The position numbers and the translations under genes were made by a program. A stretch of 64,000 nucleotides of DNA from assembly GCA_028826165.1 (NCBI GenBank), contig JAPDFW010000068.1, positions 1 through 64,000 of the forward strand, written 5' to 3'. The stretch's first letter is position 1, and every line of letters starts with the position of its first letter. Below, one piece after another: positions 48,401 to 58,400 of the stretch. This DNA is from Anaeramoeba ignava. Its lineage: Eukaryota; Metamonada; Anaeramoebidae. The notes below the pieces were generated by a model that saw only the letters and a program-made list of their open reading frames with translations, searched no databases and was not told the DNA's origin.

Positions 48401-48720
48401 ATTTAATTTTAATTTTAATTTGAATTAGGATGGTAAATATTCGCTTTAAATTGTTCTCATTTTTGTAAAACTTTACAAAAACTTTATAAAAACTTTATAA
48501 AAACTTGTTTTTTAAAAAAAATATAATTATTATTCTTATTTAAAAAAAAAAGGAAAAAAACCTGCCGGAAAGCATAAGGTAAAATGAAAAAGATTGCCCA
48601 TAAATAAGTATGAATAGTATTAATAGCTAAAGAAAGGTCAGAATCGTAATAATAACCACCTAATAAAGTAGAAATTAATGTTTCTTGGAAAAATAATTTA
48701 ATAGAGTGTCCGTTATCCAT
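42409..48720 (-). CDS. Pecanex-family multi-pass membrane protein
   Basis: Eleven exons: 48720-48562, 48013-47417, 46782-46685, 46618-46516, 46423-46282, 46217-46023, 45954-45751, 45590-45319, 45191-43964, 43604-43520, 43441-42409. All are in phase, giving 1371 residues. Pecanex is an ER/Golgi-associated membrane protein linked to Notch signalling in animals. Signatures: STLLGGYYYDSDLSLAINTI at the N-terminus; GHYCLLKSVQPDCHSPEPD; FGIFSQPTTLIIYLCEQF with IMGGTG; VHILIPQMRKAYPFS; ARTYNVIQTATTNAFS. The C-terminal pecanex domain (about 1028-1371) holds CAESDPRWRQGIVEEQPNL, VNQESVRGLWSSQIQELVYF, NAERGSIQ and PTGYPISISP. About ten hydrophobic segments are visible. A Lys/Glu/Asp tract (about residues 95-235) between the first and later membrane segments is the low-complexity element. 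It is divergent from the Rab5 gene. Confidence 0.92.
43605..43963 (-). repeat. Intron satellite, ATTCAAATATTTAA type
   Basis: Pecanex intron 9. The gene strand carries AATTCAAATATTTAATTCAAAATT units; C occurs regularly and G hardly at all. Confidence 0.75.
46783..47416 (-). repeat. Intron satellite, AAATATTTAATTTAAT type
   Basis: Pecanex intron 2, 634 bases. Units of 14-17 bases (AATATTTATTAAATTA on the plus strand). G is nearly absent on the gene strand except at the donor. Confidence 0.75.
48014..48561 (-). repeat. Intron hexamer satellite, TTAAAA type
   Basis: Pecanex intron 1, 548 bases. Bases 48030-48425 are (AATTTT)n on the plus strand, with TTTGAA variants that read TTCAAA on the gene strand. 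Confidence 0.8.
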
Positions 48721-48886
48721 AAAATTTTTTTTGTAATTTCTTTTAGAGAAAAAAAAATAATATAAAAAATAATAAATGAAAAAAAAAAATTGAAAAAAAA
48801 ATGAAAAATTTAAAATTAAAAAAATTTTTTCATTTTTTTATTTTCTTTTTTTCTTTTTCTTTCTCTTTTTTTTTCATTTGTTTTTT
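48721..48886. promoter_or_regulatory. Bidirectional promoter region between pecanex and Rab5
   Basis: Left arm AATGAAAAA repeats (48776-48812) face pecanex; the switch AAAAAAATTTTTTCATTTTTTT at about 48820-48840 faces Rab5, followed by a CTTT-rich tract and another TTTTCATTTG 10-15 bases before the Rab5 ATG. Mirrored layout as in the other divergent pairs. Confidence 0.5.
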
Positions 48887-50869
48887 ATGACAGATATTCC
48901 AGAATATAAGCTTGTATTACTTGGAGAAACTGCTGTTGGAAAAAGTTCTTTAGTTCTCCGTTATTGTAAAGATCAATTTTTCGATTTTCAAGAACCAACT
49001 ATTGGAGGTAAATTTACTTATTAAAAAACAAAACAAAAACAACAAAATTAAACAATTTTTATTATTTTTTATTATTTACATTTTGTTTTATAATTTAATT
49101 TATAGCTGCTTTTTTAACCCAAATTATTAAATTTAGGGATTCTGAGGTATTTTAATTAAAATCCAAATTAAAATCCAAATTAAAATTCAATTCAAAATTC
49201 AATTCAAAATTAAATTCAAAATTCAAATTAAAATTCATTTCAAAATTCAAATTAAAATTCATTTCAAAATTCAATTTAAAATTCAATTTAAAATTCAAAT
49301 TAAAATCCAAATTAAAATTCAATTCAAAATTCAATTTAAAATTCAATTCAAAATTCAATTTAAAATTCAATTCAAAATTCAATTTAAAATTCAATTCAAA
49401 ATTAAATTCAAAATTTAAAGGTTAAACTTCAAATTTGGGATACTGCTGGTCAAGAGAGATATCATAGTTTAGCACCAATGTATTATAAAGGAGCATCTGC
49501 TGCAGTTGTTGTTTTTGATATTACACAATTTGTAGGAATTCATTTATTACAATTTATTTATTACAATTTATTTATTAAAATTTATTTATTACAATTTATT
49601 TATTTAAAATTTATTTATTAAAATTTATTTATTACAATTTATTTATTAAAATTTATTTATTAAAAAAATAGAAATCTTTTGAAAGATCTAAAGTTTGGAT
49701 TTCTGAATTAAAAAATAATGGACCTTCTAATATTGTAATTGCTTTGGTTGGAAATAAACAAGATTTGGAACATAAAAGAGTAGTTTCTGTTCAAACTGCT
49801 GAATCATTTGCAGAAGAAAATAATTTACTTTTTCTTGAAACTTCTGCAAAAACTGGATTTCAAGTTGAAGACCTTTTCTTAAATATAAGTAAAAATCAAA
49901 TCAAATCAAATCAAATCAAATCAAATCAAATCAAATCAAATTAAATCTTTAAATCAAATCAAATCTTTGAAAATCAAAAATGGAAATCAAATTGAAATTA
50001 AGTCAAATTAAATTAAATCAAATTAAATCAAATTAAATTAAATCAAATTAAATTAAATTAAATTAAATTAAATCAAATTAAATCAAATTAAATCAAATCA
50101 AATCAAATCAAATTAAATCAAATCAAATTAAATCAAAACAAATTAAATCAAATCAAATCAAATTAAATCAAATCAAATTAAATCAAAACAAATTAAATCA
50201 AATCAAATTAAATCAAATCAAATCAAATTAAATCAAATCAAATCAAATTAAATCAAATCAAATTAAATCAAATCAAATCAAATCAAATTAAATTAAATTA
50301 AATTAAATTAAATCAAATCAAATTAAAATCAAATTAAATCAAATCAAATTAAATCAAATCAAATCAAATCAAATTAAATTAAATTAAATTAAATTAAATC
50401 AAATCAAATTAAAATCAAATTAAATTAAATTAAATTAAATTAAATCAAATCAAATCAAATTCAAATCAAATCAAATTAAATTAAATTAAATTAAATCAAA
50501 TTAAATTAAATCAAATTAAATTAAATTAAATTAAATCAAATTAAATTAAATTAAATCAAATCAAATCAAATTAAATTAAATTAAATCAAATCAAATTAAA
50601 TTAAATTAAATCAAATTAAATTAAATCAAATTAAATTAAATTAAATTAAAACAAATTAAATCAAATCAAATCAAATCAAATCAAATCAAATTAAATTAAA
50701 TTAAATTAAATTAAATCAAATTAAATCAAATTAAATCAAATTAAATTTTTTAATTTATTTAAAACAAAAAACAAAAGCTCAAAAACTTCCTCAAAAAAGT
50801 AATTTAGGAAAAGGAAATTTGACATTTGAAGAATATGATAATCCAAAAGTTAAAAAAGGTTGTTGCTAA
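48887..50869 (+). CDS. RAB5: Rab5 small GTPase
   Basis: Exons 48887-49007, 49106-49146, 49421-49531, 49672-49888, 50778-50869 give 193 residues, all in phase. Motifs: P-loop GETAVGKS, switch I EPTIG|AAFLTQ (the Rab5 hallmark TIGAAFLTQ), [20 protein letters not shown] (Rab5-type switch II), [13 protein letters not shown], and a C-terminal KKGCC for geranylgeranylation. Rab5 controls early-endosome fusion and is activated by VPS9 proteins, two of which are encoded in this window. The conserved GTPase is cut by four introns, one of them 889 bases of pentamer satellite. The start lies just after a TTTTCATTTG element. Confidence 0.93.
49147..49420 (+). repeat. Intron satellite AAATTCAATTCA / AAATCCAAATTA
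   Basis: Rab5 intron 2. Units of 10-12 bases with C but no G on the gene strand apart from the ends. Open frames on the minus strand here are repeat shadows. Confidence 0.8.
49889..50777 (+). repeat. 889-base intron satellite of two pentamers, AAATC and AAATT
   Basis: Rab5 intron 4. From about 49900 to 50745 it is almost only AAATC and AAATT pentamers in irregular order, with rare AAAAC. There is no G in most of it, so no AG or GT can arise inside. Confidence 0.85.
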
Positions 50870-51295
50870 ATAAGTGGAATTTGATTTTTTTATTTTTAAA
50901 TAAAAACAAAAACAAAAACAATTTTTTCTTCTTTTTTTTTTTTTCTCCTTTTTTCTTTTTTTATTTTTTATTTAAAAAAAAATTTTTTTTTACTTTTTTT
51001 AAAATTTAAATTTTTCTTTTCCTTTTTCCTAAAATTAAACTATGCAAGAAATTATAAAGAAATTTAATAATAATTTAATAATAATTTAATAATAATTTAA
51101 TAATAATTTAATAATAATTTAATGATAATTTAATGATAATTTAAATGTTCTTATTGATTTGTTGTTTTTTTGTTTGTTTTTTTTTTTAAATAAAAATTTT
51201 TTTTTGTTCATTTTTTTTTTTATTAAATTTAATTGAATTAAATTTATTTTATTTAGGAAAAAGAAAGATCAAAAACACACACATAAATAAAGAAA
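50870..51295. other. Intergenic region with an 11-base repeat
   Basis: Holds A/T-runs, then about seven copies of AATAATTTAAT at 51058-51145, then a T-run with TTCATTTTTTTTTT at 51207-51225, about 70-90 bases before the next ATG. No gene seen. Confidence 0.6.
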
Positions 51296-53214
51296 ATGAG
51301 TCTTTTAGATTCTATTTTTAATTTAATTGATGCCAATAACAAAAAATTTCAAGCAAAAAAACCAACAAATTTGCAAGTAAGACAAAATGAAGAGAGACTA
51401 AAATGTAATTTATAAAAATAGCTACAAAACCCAAATTAAAACATAAAATTAAATATAAATATAAATATAAATACAAACTTAAATACAAATTTAAATACAC
51501 AATTTAATTATAAATATAAATATAAATTTAAATACACAATTTAAATATAAATTTAAATACAAATTTAAATACAAATTTAAATACAAATTTAAATACAAAT
51601 TTAAATACACATTTACAGATCAAACTTCAATACAAATTTAAATATAAATTTAAATACAAAATTAAATACAAATTTAAATTACAAATTTAAATACAAATTT
51701 AATTATAAATTTAATATAAATTTAAATACAAATTTAAATATAAATTTAAAATACAAATTTAAATAAAATTTAAATATAAATTTAAATACACATTTAAATA
51801 TAAATTTAAATACACATTTAAATATAAATTTAAATACAATTTAAATATAAATTTAAATATAATTTAAATATAAATTTAAATATAAATTTAAATACAAATT
51901 TAAATATAAATTTAAATTTAAATTTAAATATAAATTTCTAAATATAAATTTAAATACAAATTTAAATACACATTTAAATATAAATTTAAATACAAATTTA
52001 AATATAAATTTAAATACACATTTAAATATAAATTTAAATACAAATTTAAATACAAATTTAAATACAAAAATTAAATACAAATTTAAATACACATTTACAG
52101 ATCAAATTTAAATACAAATTTAAATATAAATTTAAATACAAAATTAAATACAAATTTAAATATAAATTTAAATACAAATTTAAATACAAATTTAAATACA
52201 AATTTAAATACAAATTTAAATTACAAATTTAAATACAAATTTAAATACAAATTTAAATACAAATTTAAATACAAAATTAAATACAAATTTAAATATAAAT
52301 TTAAATACAAATTTAAATATAAATTTAAATACAAATTTAAATATAAATTTAAATACAAATTTAAATACAAATTTAAATATAAATTTAAATATAAATTTAA
52401 ATACAAATTTAAATACAAATTTAAATACAAATTTAAATACAAATTTAATTTTAAATATAAAATAGTAATGGAACAAAATTTAAAACGAAAAGAAGAAGAA
52501 AAAAAACGAGAAATGGATAATTTTAGAAAACAAATGGAAAAAGAAATTTATGAATTTGTTCAAAGGATGAAAGAATATGAAGAAAAAGAAAATCAAAAAG
52601 AAGAAAAAGAAAAAGAAAATCAAGAAAATCAAGAAAAAGAAGAAAAAGAAGAAAAAGAAAAAGAAAAAGAAGAAAAAGAAAAAGAAGAAAATGAAAATCA
52701 AAAAGAAAAAGAAGAAAAAGAAGAAAAAGAAGAAAAAGAAAATCAAATCAACCAAATTAATATTCAAAAACAAATTTTTGAATATGAATTTCCACCAATG
52801 GAAGATTTAAAAAGATTAATAATTCGACAAATTGCAGATTCTTTTGGATTAGAATCAAAAACTTTTGGAAATGAAGTTTTTGAAAGATTCATTGTGATTT
52901 TTAAACCAGGAATTGAACCAACTGCTTTTGAAAGATTTCCTTATGAAAAAGAAAAAATGTTATTAAAACAAATAAGAAGACAAAAACAAACAAATTATCC
53001 AATTTCACATTTAAAAATGAGAAAACATAAACAAATTGAAACTCAACAATCAATTCCAATTGATAATTCTGAATTGATCACTTTGAATAAAACTAAAAGA
53101 GATCTTAGAACTGTTGAACAAATTTTACGTGAAAAAAAAATGATTAAAATTAAAAAAAAAGCACAAAATCAAAATGAAAATCAAAAACAAAAACAAAATC
53201 AAAATCAAAATTAA
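51296..53214 (+). CDS. SPAG7: SPAG7-like R3H-domain protein
   Basis: Exons 51296-51404 and 52466-53214, joined in phase, give 285 residues. Family order matches SPAG7: short N-terminal MSLLDSIFNLID, a basic helix (NEERLKLMEQNLKRKEEEKK), FRKQMEKEIYEFV, an R3H-type segment (FEYEFPPMEDLKRLIIRQIA, SFGLESKTFGNE, FIVIFKPGIEPTAFE), and the C-terminal TLNKTKRDLRTVEQILREKK. SPAG7 proteins are implicated in RNA/nucleic-acid binding through R3H, with poorly known roles. An acidic-basic Lys/Glu repeat (about residues 70-130) is inserted between the helix and the R3H part and is the local oddity. The rival donor after TTGCAA (51376) gives the wrong phase. Confidence 0.85.
51405..52465 (+). repeat. 1.06 kb intron satellite, ATTTAAATACAA / ATTTAAATATAA
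   Basis: SPAG7 intron. Arrays of 11-12 base units with two alternating variants (ACA or ATA). A segment ACAGATCAAA occurs twice (51615 and 52096) about 480 bases apart, indicating a large segmental duplication within the array. Nearly no G on the gene strand. Confidence 0.85.
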
Positions 53215-53780
53215 AATTAAAATCAAAATCAAAATGAAAATCAAAATGAAAATCAAAATCAAAATCAAAATGAAAATCAAAATTAAAAATCAAAACAAAA
53301 TCAAAATCAAAACAAAATCAAAATTAAATCAAAATTAAAATCAAAATGAAAATTAAAATTAAAAAAAAAGCACAAAATCAAAATCAAAAACAAAATGAAA
53401 ATCAAAATCAAAATTAAAATTAAAATTAAAATGAAAATCAAAATCAAAATCAAAAACAAAATCAAAATTAAAATTTAAATCTAAAGAATGTTTTCAAAAA
53501 GGAAAAAAAAAGCAAAAACAAATCAAAATTTTTTCTTTCTTTTTTTTTTTTAAATTTAAAAAATTTTTCTACTTTTTTTTTTTCTTCAAATTTTCTTTAA
53601 AAAAAGAAAGAAAAATTATCAATTTAAAAATTGGAATTTATTTGAAATTTCTTTTTTTTTAGATTATTTTCTTTATTTTCTTTATTTTCTTTATTTTATT
53701 AAAATTAAAAAAAAAACAAAATTTTTTTTTCATTTTTTTTTTTCATTTTTTAATTCATTTTTTAATTCATTTTTTAAATA
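53215..53780. other. 3' flank with AATCAAAATGAA repeats and 5' flank of the SH3 gene
   Basis: Bases 53215-53475 continue the Asn/Gln/Lys-coding hexamers of the SPAG7 tail but after its stop, with two degenerate copies of the last coding segment (AAAGCACAAAATCAAAA at 53160 and at about 53369). Bases 53550-53780 have an A/T-run switch and three TTTTTCATTTTT / AATTCATTTTTT words before the ATG. No gene seen. Confidence 0.6.
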
Positions 53781-56700
53781 ATGTCAGCAAAAATACAAAA
53801 TTTACGTTCAAAATTTGAACAAGATTCAGAAAAACCCAAAACAAATTTTTATTCTCCAACTCACAGAACAACAAAAAGAACAGCAAATTCAGGGATAAAC
53901 ACAAAAAATCAAAGCAATCAAAAAAGACAAGGAACAACAACAACAAGAACATTAAATAGATCCTTAACAGGAAACATGACGAAATATAAAACAACAGTAA
54001 CACATCGAATTTCCCCAACAAAAACAAGCACGAATCAAACAACAAATCAAACAACAAATCAAACAACAAATCAAACAACAAATCAAACAACAAATCAAAC
54101 AATAAAGCAAAAATCACCAACGTTTAAAACTCAAACAAATACTTCAAGAACATATAGAAAAAACCCACCTAATCCATCATTATCATATTCAAAAATTAAT
54201 TCAAATATTAAAAAACCAACTAAAAGTCCCCCAAAATTAACAAGTCCACAAAAATCAATGGGAAATTTAAATAAAAGATCAACAGTCACAAAACCAAGAC
54301 CAACAACAAAAGCACCAACAAGATCCACAACAACATCAAGAATATCACCTATAAAAACAACTTCAACATCAAGAACATCACCAACAAAAACAACTTCAAC
54401 TACAAGAACATCACCAACAAAAACAACTTCAACATCAAGAACTTTTTCAAATTCAAAAACAAAAACAAATTCAAATTCGAATTCAAATTCAAATTCAAAT
54501 TCAAATATAAAAACATTTTCTACTTCTAAAAATTCTCCAACAAGAACTCAACATACTCATCATAAATATTCCCCAAAAACCAATAATTCTCATCAATTTA
54601 TCCAACCCCAAAAATATAACGATCAAGATAAAAAAGATAATAAAGATAAAAAAGATAATAAAGATAAAAAGGATAATTCTCCTAAAAAAATCAATACTTC
54701 TCAATCCCTCAGAAATTTTATGCCAAAAGATAATTTTTCTCAAAGCAAAACAGAGTCTAAAACATCTGTAACAATTTCAAAACCTTTTCAAGCTCATTCT
54801 CCTGAAAAAATAAACACTCAAAAACACAAAATCGAAAAACAAAATCTACATGTTATAAAAAAAGAGAATTCCAATTTGGAATTAAATAAATCAAATATCG
54901 ATAAACAAAATCCTTCGAAAAATAATCAAATTGACAAAAATACTTTTTCTTCAAATGTCTCCAAGAGTAATACTTCATATAATTTGGGAATTCATCAACA
55001 AGAATCAAAAAATACTGAGAATGCAAATCAAAATGATAAAAAATTTTCGAAAAAGTCAGATTATTATAATAATACAGAAAATCAAAAAAACACAAATCTT
55101 CAAAATACATCAACAACAAAACCAACAATAAACAGTTTTAATAATCAAAATCAACCAGATACTAAATTTCCAGTTTGGTCACCTCAAAACCCAAATATAC
55201 AAAATCAACAAAAAGAAGAGAATAATCCCAAATTCAATCAAAATAACTCCTTTAATTTCCATAGTCCAAATAAGCAAATTATTAATGAAGTTCCAAAGCC
55301 TAAAGAACCCGAATTCAGCAAACCAAAAATATCCTCATTCTCAAATTATACAACAAATGAAACAAAATTTGATGCACAAGAGCCATTAGAAGATGATTTT
55401 GATTTGGATCATGAAGGAGATTTAAAATCAATTGCAATTTGTGATTATAAAGGACAAAAAGAGGGAGAAATATCTTTTAAGAAAGGAGATGTTATATATA
55501 TTACTGGACAATGTGAATCTGGTTGGTGGCAAGGCGAAACAAGAGATGAAATTGGTGTATTTAATTGCAAATATGTTGCGATTGATTCTAATAAAACAAC
55601 ATCCAATTTATCTAAATTCCAAGATATTTCTGGGATTGAATTTTCTTCAAATGCAAATCAAAATGCAAATCAAAATACAAATCAAAATACAAATCAAAAT
55701 CCAATTCAAAATCCAATTCAAAATCAAATTCAAAATCCAATTCAAAATCCAATTCAAAATCCAATTCAAAATCCAATTCAAAATTTAAATTTTTTACAAA
55801 ATCAACCAGTAATCAAACAAGGAGAATCTTTAGTTAAAAATACTGATGGTTCATTTTTTGCTCCACTTGATTCAAAACAAATTGATGATAAAAAAAAGCC
55901 AGATAAAAGAATTGTTGTTGAAATTGACGAAGATTATCTTGATGATTTTGATGATCATGAAGGAGACACTAGAGTTCGAGCATTGAAGGATTATCAAGCA
56001 AAAAAAGAAAACGAAATTTCATTTAAAAAAAATGATATTATTTATTTATTCGCAGACTTTGGAAACGGATGGGGACAAGGAGAAACACATGGAATAACAG
56101 GAATGTTCCCGCTTAGTTATGTTGAATATGCAAACAAATCACAACATTCAACTCCACTTTCTACAGAACCACCTATTCTTGACTCTGGATTTGGACAAGG
56201 ATTTGGAGGAGCGAAAAATCAACCAGAAAAACCTCATTCACTTGCTCATGAATTCTATCAAGAAAAAAAGAGAGTCGAAGTTCCTTCTTATAATGATCTC
56301 AATACTTTGGATGATTTCGATCTTGATCATGAAGGAGATCCAAAAGTTCGTGCTATTTGTGACTATCAAGCCAAAAGGGATGTTGAAATATCTTTTAAAA
56401 AGGGTGATGTTATTTATGTTACTGGACAAAGTGAATCTGTTTGGTGGCAAGGTGAAACAAGAGATGGTGATATTGGCATTTTTAATGCTGAAAATTGTGA
56501 AATTTATGATCAAGAGTCTCTTGATAATTTGAATAAGTTTAAAGAAATTTCTGGATTTCAAATTATGTTATCATCAAATCCAAAGTCTTCTAATACTCAA
56601 TCAAGTTTTTCAAAAGGAGATGATAAGGATGTGTTATTTGAAGCTGTGTATTTAATTAGAATATTTTTATTTATATTGAATATTTAATTTGAATATTTAA

Positions 56701-57916
56701 TATTGAATATTGAATATTTATTTTGAATATTGAATATTGAATATTTATATTGAATATTTATTTTGAATATTTATATTGAATATTTTATTTTTTAATTTGA
56801 ATATTTATATTTAATATTGAATATTTAATTTTTTAATATTAAATATTTATTTATGTTATTTATTTTGAATATTTATTTTGAATATTTATTTTGGATATTT
56901 ATATTGAATATTTATTTTGAATATTTATTTTGAATATTGAATATAAATTTTTGAATATTTTATTTTGAATATTGAATATTTATTTTGAATATTGAATATT
57001 GAATATTTATATTGAATATTTTATTTTGAATATTTAATTTTTAATATTTAATATTGAATATTTAATATTTATTTTGAATATTGAATATTTATATTGAATA
57101 TTGTTTGAATATTGAATATTGAATATTTATATTTATTTATTTTGAATATTTATTTATTTTGAATATTGAATATTTATTTTGAATATTAAATATTTATATT
57201 GAATATTTATTTTAAATATTTATTTTAAATATTGAATATTTATTTTGAATATTTATTTTTAATATTTATTTTAAATATTTATTTTGAATATTTATTTTGA
57301 ATATTGAATATTTAATTTTTTAATATTAAATATTTATATTGAATATTTAATATTAAATATTTATTTTGAATATTTAAATTGAATATTGAATATTTATTTT
57401 GAATATTTATTTATTTTGAATATTTATTTATTTTGAATATTTATAGTGCTTTATATGGTTTTGATGCTGAATCTGAAAAAGATCTTAGTTTTAAAGAAAG
57501 AGAAAAAATAAAAGTAATTAAAACAGATCAATCAGGTTGGTGGTTTGGAAGAAATGAAAGAAATCAAACAGGAACATTTCCGTAAAAATATATAAAAATT
57601 AAATTAATTTTTATTTTTATTAAATTAATGTTGTTATTATTATTATTATTATTTTAGAGCTAATTATTTAGAAAATTATTATCAATATGATTCACAAGTT
57701 TCTAAAAATGAATTTTTAAAAGAGTTTACAAAAATTAGAAAATGTATTGCGACTGCTAATTATTCTCCAGAAATTGGTTTTGATTCAGCAATGCAAATTA
57801 TAATAGATGATGTTTTTGAAATAATTGAAGAAAAAAATGAATGGATTTTTGCAAGAAATTTAAAAACAAATCAACAAGCATTTATTCCAAGAGATTATGT
57901 TGAAGAATTTAAATAA
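53781..57916 (+). CDS. Adaptor protein with five SH3 domains
   Basis: Exons 53781-56647, 57447-57581 and 57658-57916, in phase, give about 1086 residues. Residues 1-545 are Ser/Thr/Lys/Asn-rich and disordered-looking (TTNQ repeats, SPTKTTSTSRT repeats, KDNKDK repeats). SH3 domains lie at about 547-600 (ICDYKGQKEGEISFKKGD, GWWQGE), 730-785 (LKDYQAKKENEISFKKND, GWGQGE), 853-910 (ICDYQAKRDVEISFKKGD, VWWQGE), 951-1003 (ALYGFDAESEKDLSFK, GWWFGR, spanning an intron) and 1027-1085 (TANYSPEIGF, FIPRDYVEEF). The first three are preceded by a DDFDLDHEGD-type acidic motif. Multi-SH3 adaptors link Pro-rich partners in actin and endocytic assembly. Trp is replaced by Val in one GWW (third SH3) and by Gly in another (second). 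Confidence 0.88.
56648..57446 (+). repeat. Intron satellite, TTGAATATTTAT type
   Basis: 799 bases of TTGAATATTTATTT and TTGAATATTGAATATT units. Unlike the other large introns, it contains G on the gene strand, but always in TTGAA, which makes neither AG nor GT. Confidence 0.8.
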
Positions 57917-58400
57917 TTCTAATTCCAATTTTAATTTCAATTTCAAATTTAAATTTAAATTTAATTCTAATTTTAATTCTAATTTTAATTCTAAATTTAA
58001 TTTCAATTTTAATTCTAAATTTAATTTCAAATTTAATTTTAATTTCAATTTTAATTTCAAATTTAATTCCAATTCTAATTCCAATTTTAATTCCAATTCT
58101 AATTTTAATTTCAAATTTAATTTCAAATTTTATTTTAATTTTAATTTTAATTTCAAATTTAATTCTAATTTTAATTCTAATTTTAATTTCAATTTTAAAT
58201 CTAATTCCAATTTTAATTTTAATTTCAAAATTTTATGAACAGATTTCATTCTTGAAAATTTTTCTTTCATTTCCTTTTTGATTTTAATTATTTTTTCTTT
58301 CATTTTCTTTTTGATTTTTCTTGTTAATTTTTTTTTAAATAAATATTTTTTTTTCATTTTCATTTTCATTTTTTTCATTTTTTTTCAAATTAAAATTGAA
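57917..58400. other. Repeat-rich intergenic region before the kelch-BTB gene
   Basis: Bases 57917-58235 are TTTAATTCTAATTTTAATTTC-like hexamer-to-dodecamer repeats directly after the SH3 gene stop. Bases 58250-58400 contain several TTTTTCATTTTC and TTTTTTCATTTTTTT words before ATG 58401. The minus-strand and plus-strand open frames here are repeat shadows. Confidence 0.6.

Noticed and set aside
51318-52476. Minus-strand open frames of YLNL or FKFVFKF repeats
   Set aside because: They are satellite shadows inside the SPAG7 intron, with no non-repetitive part.
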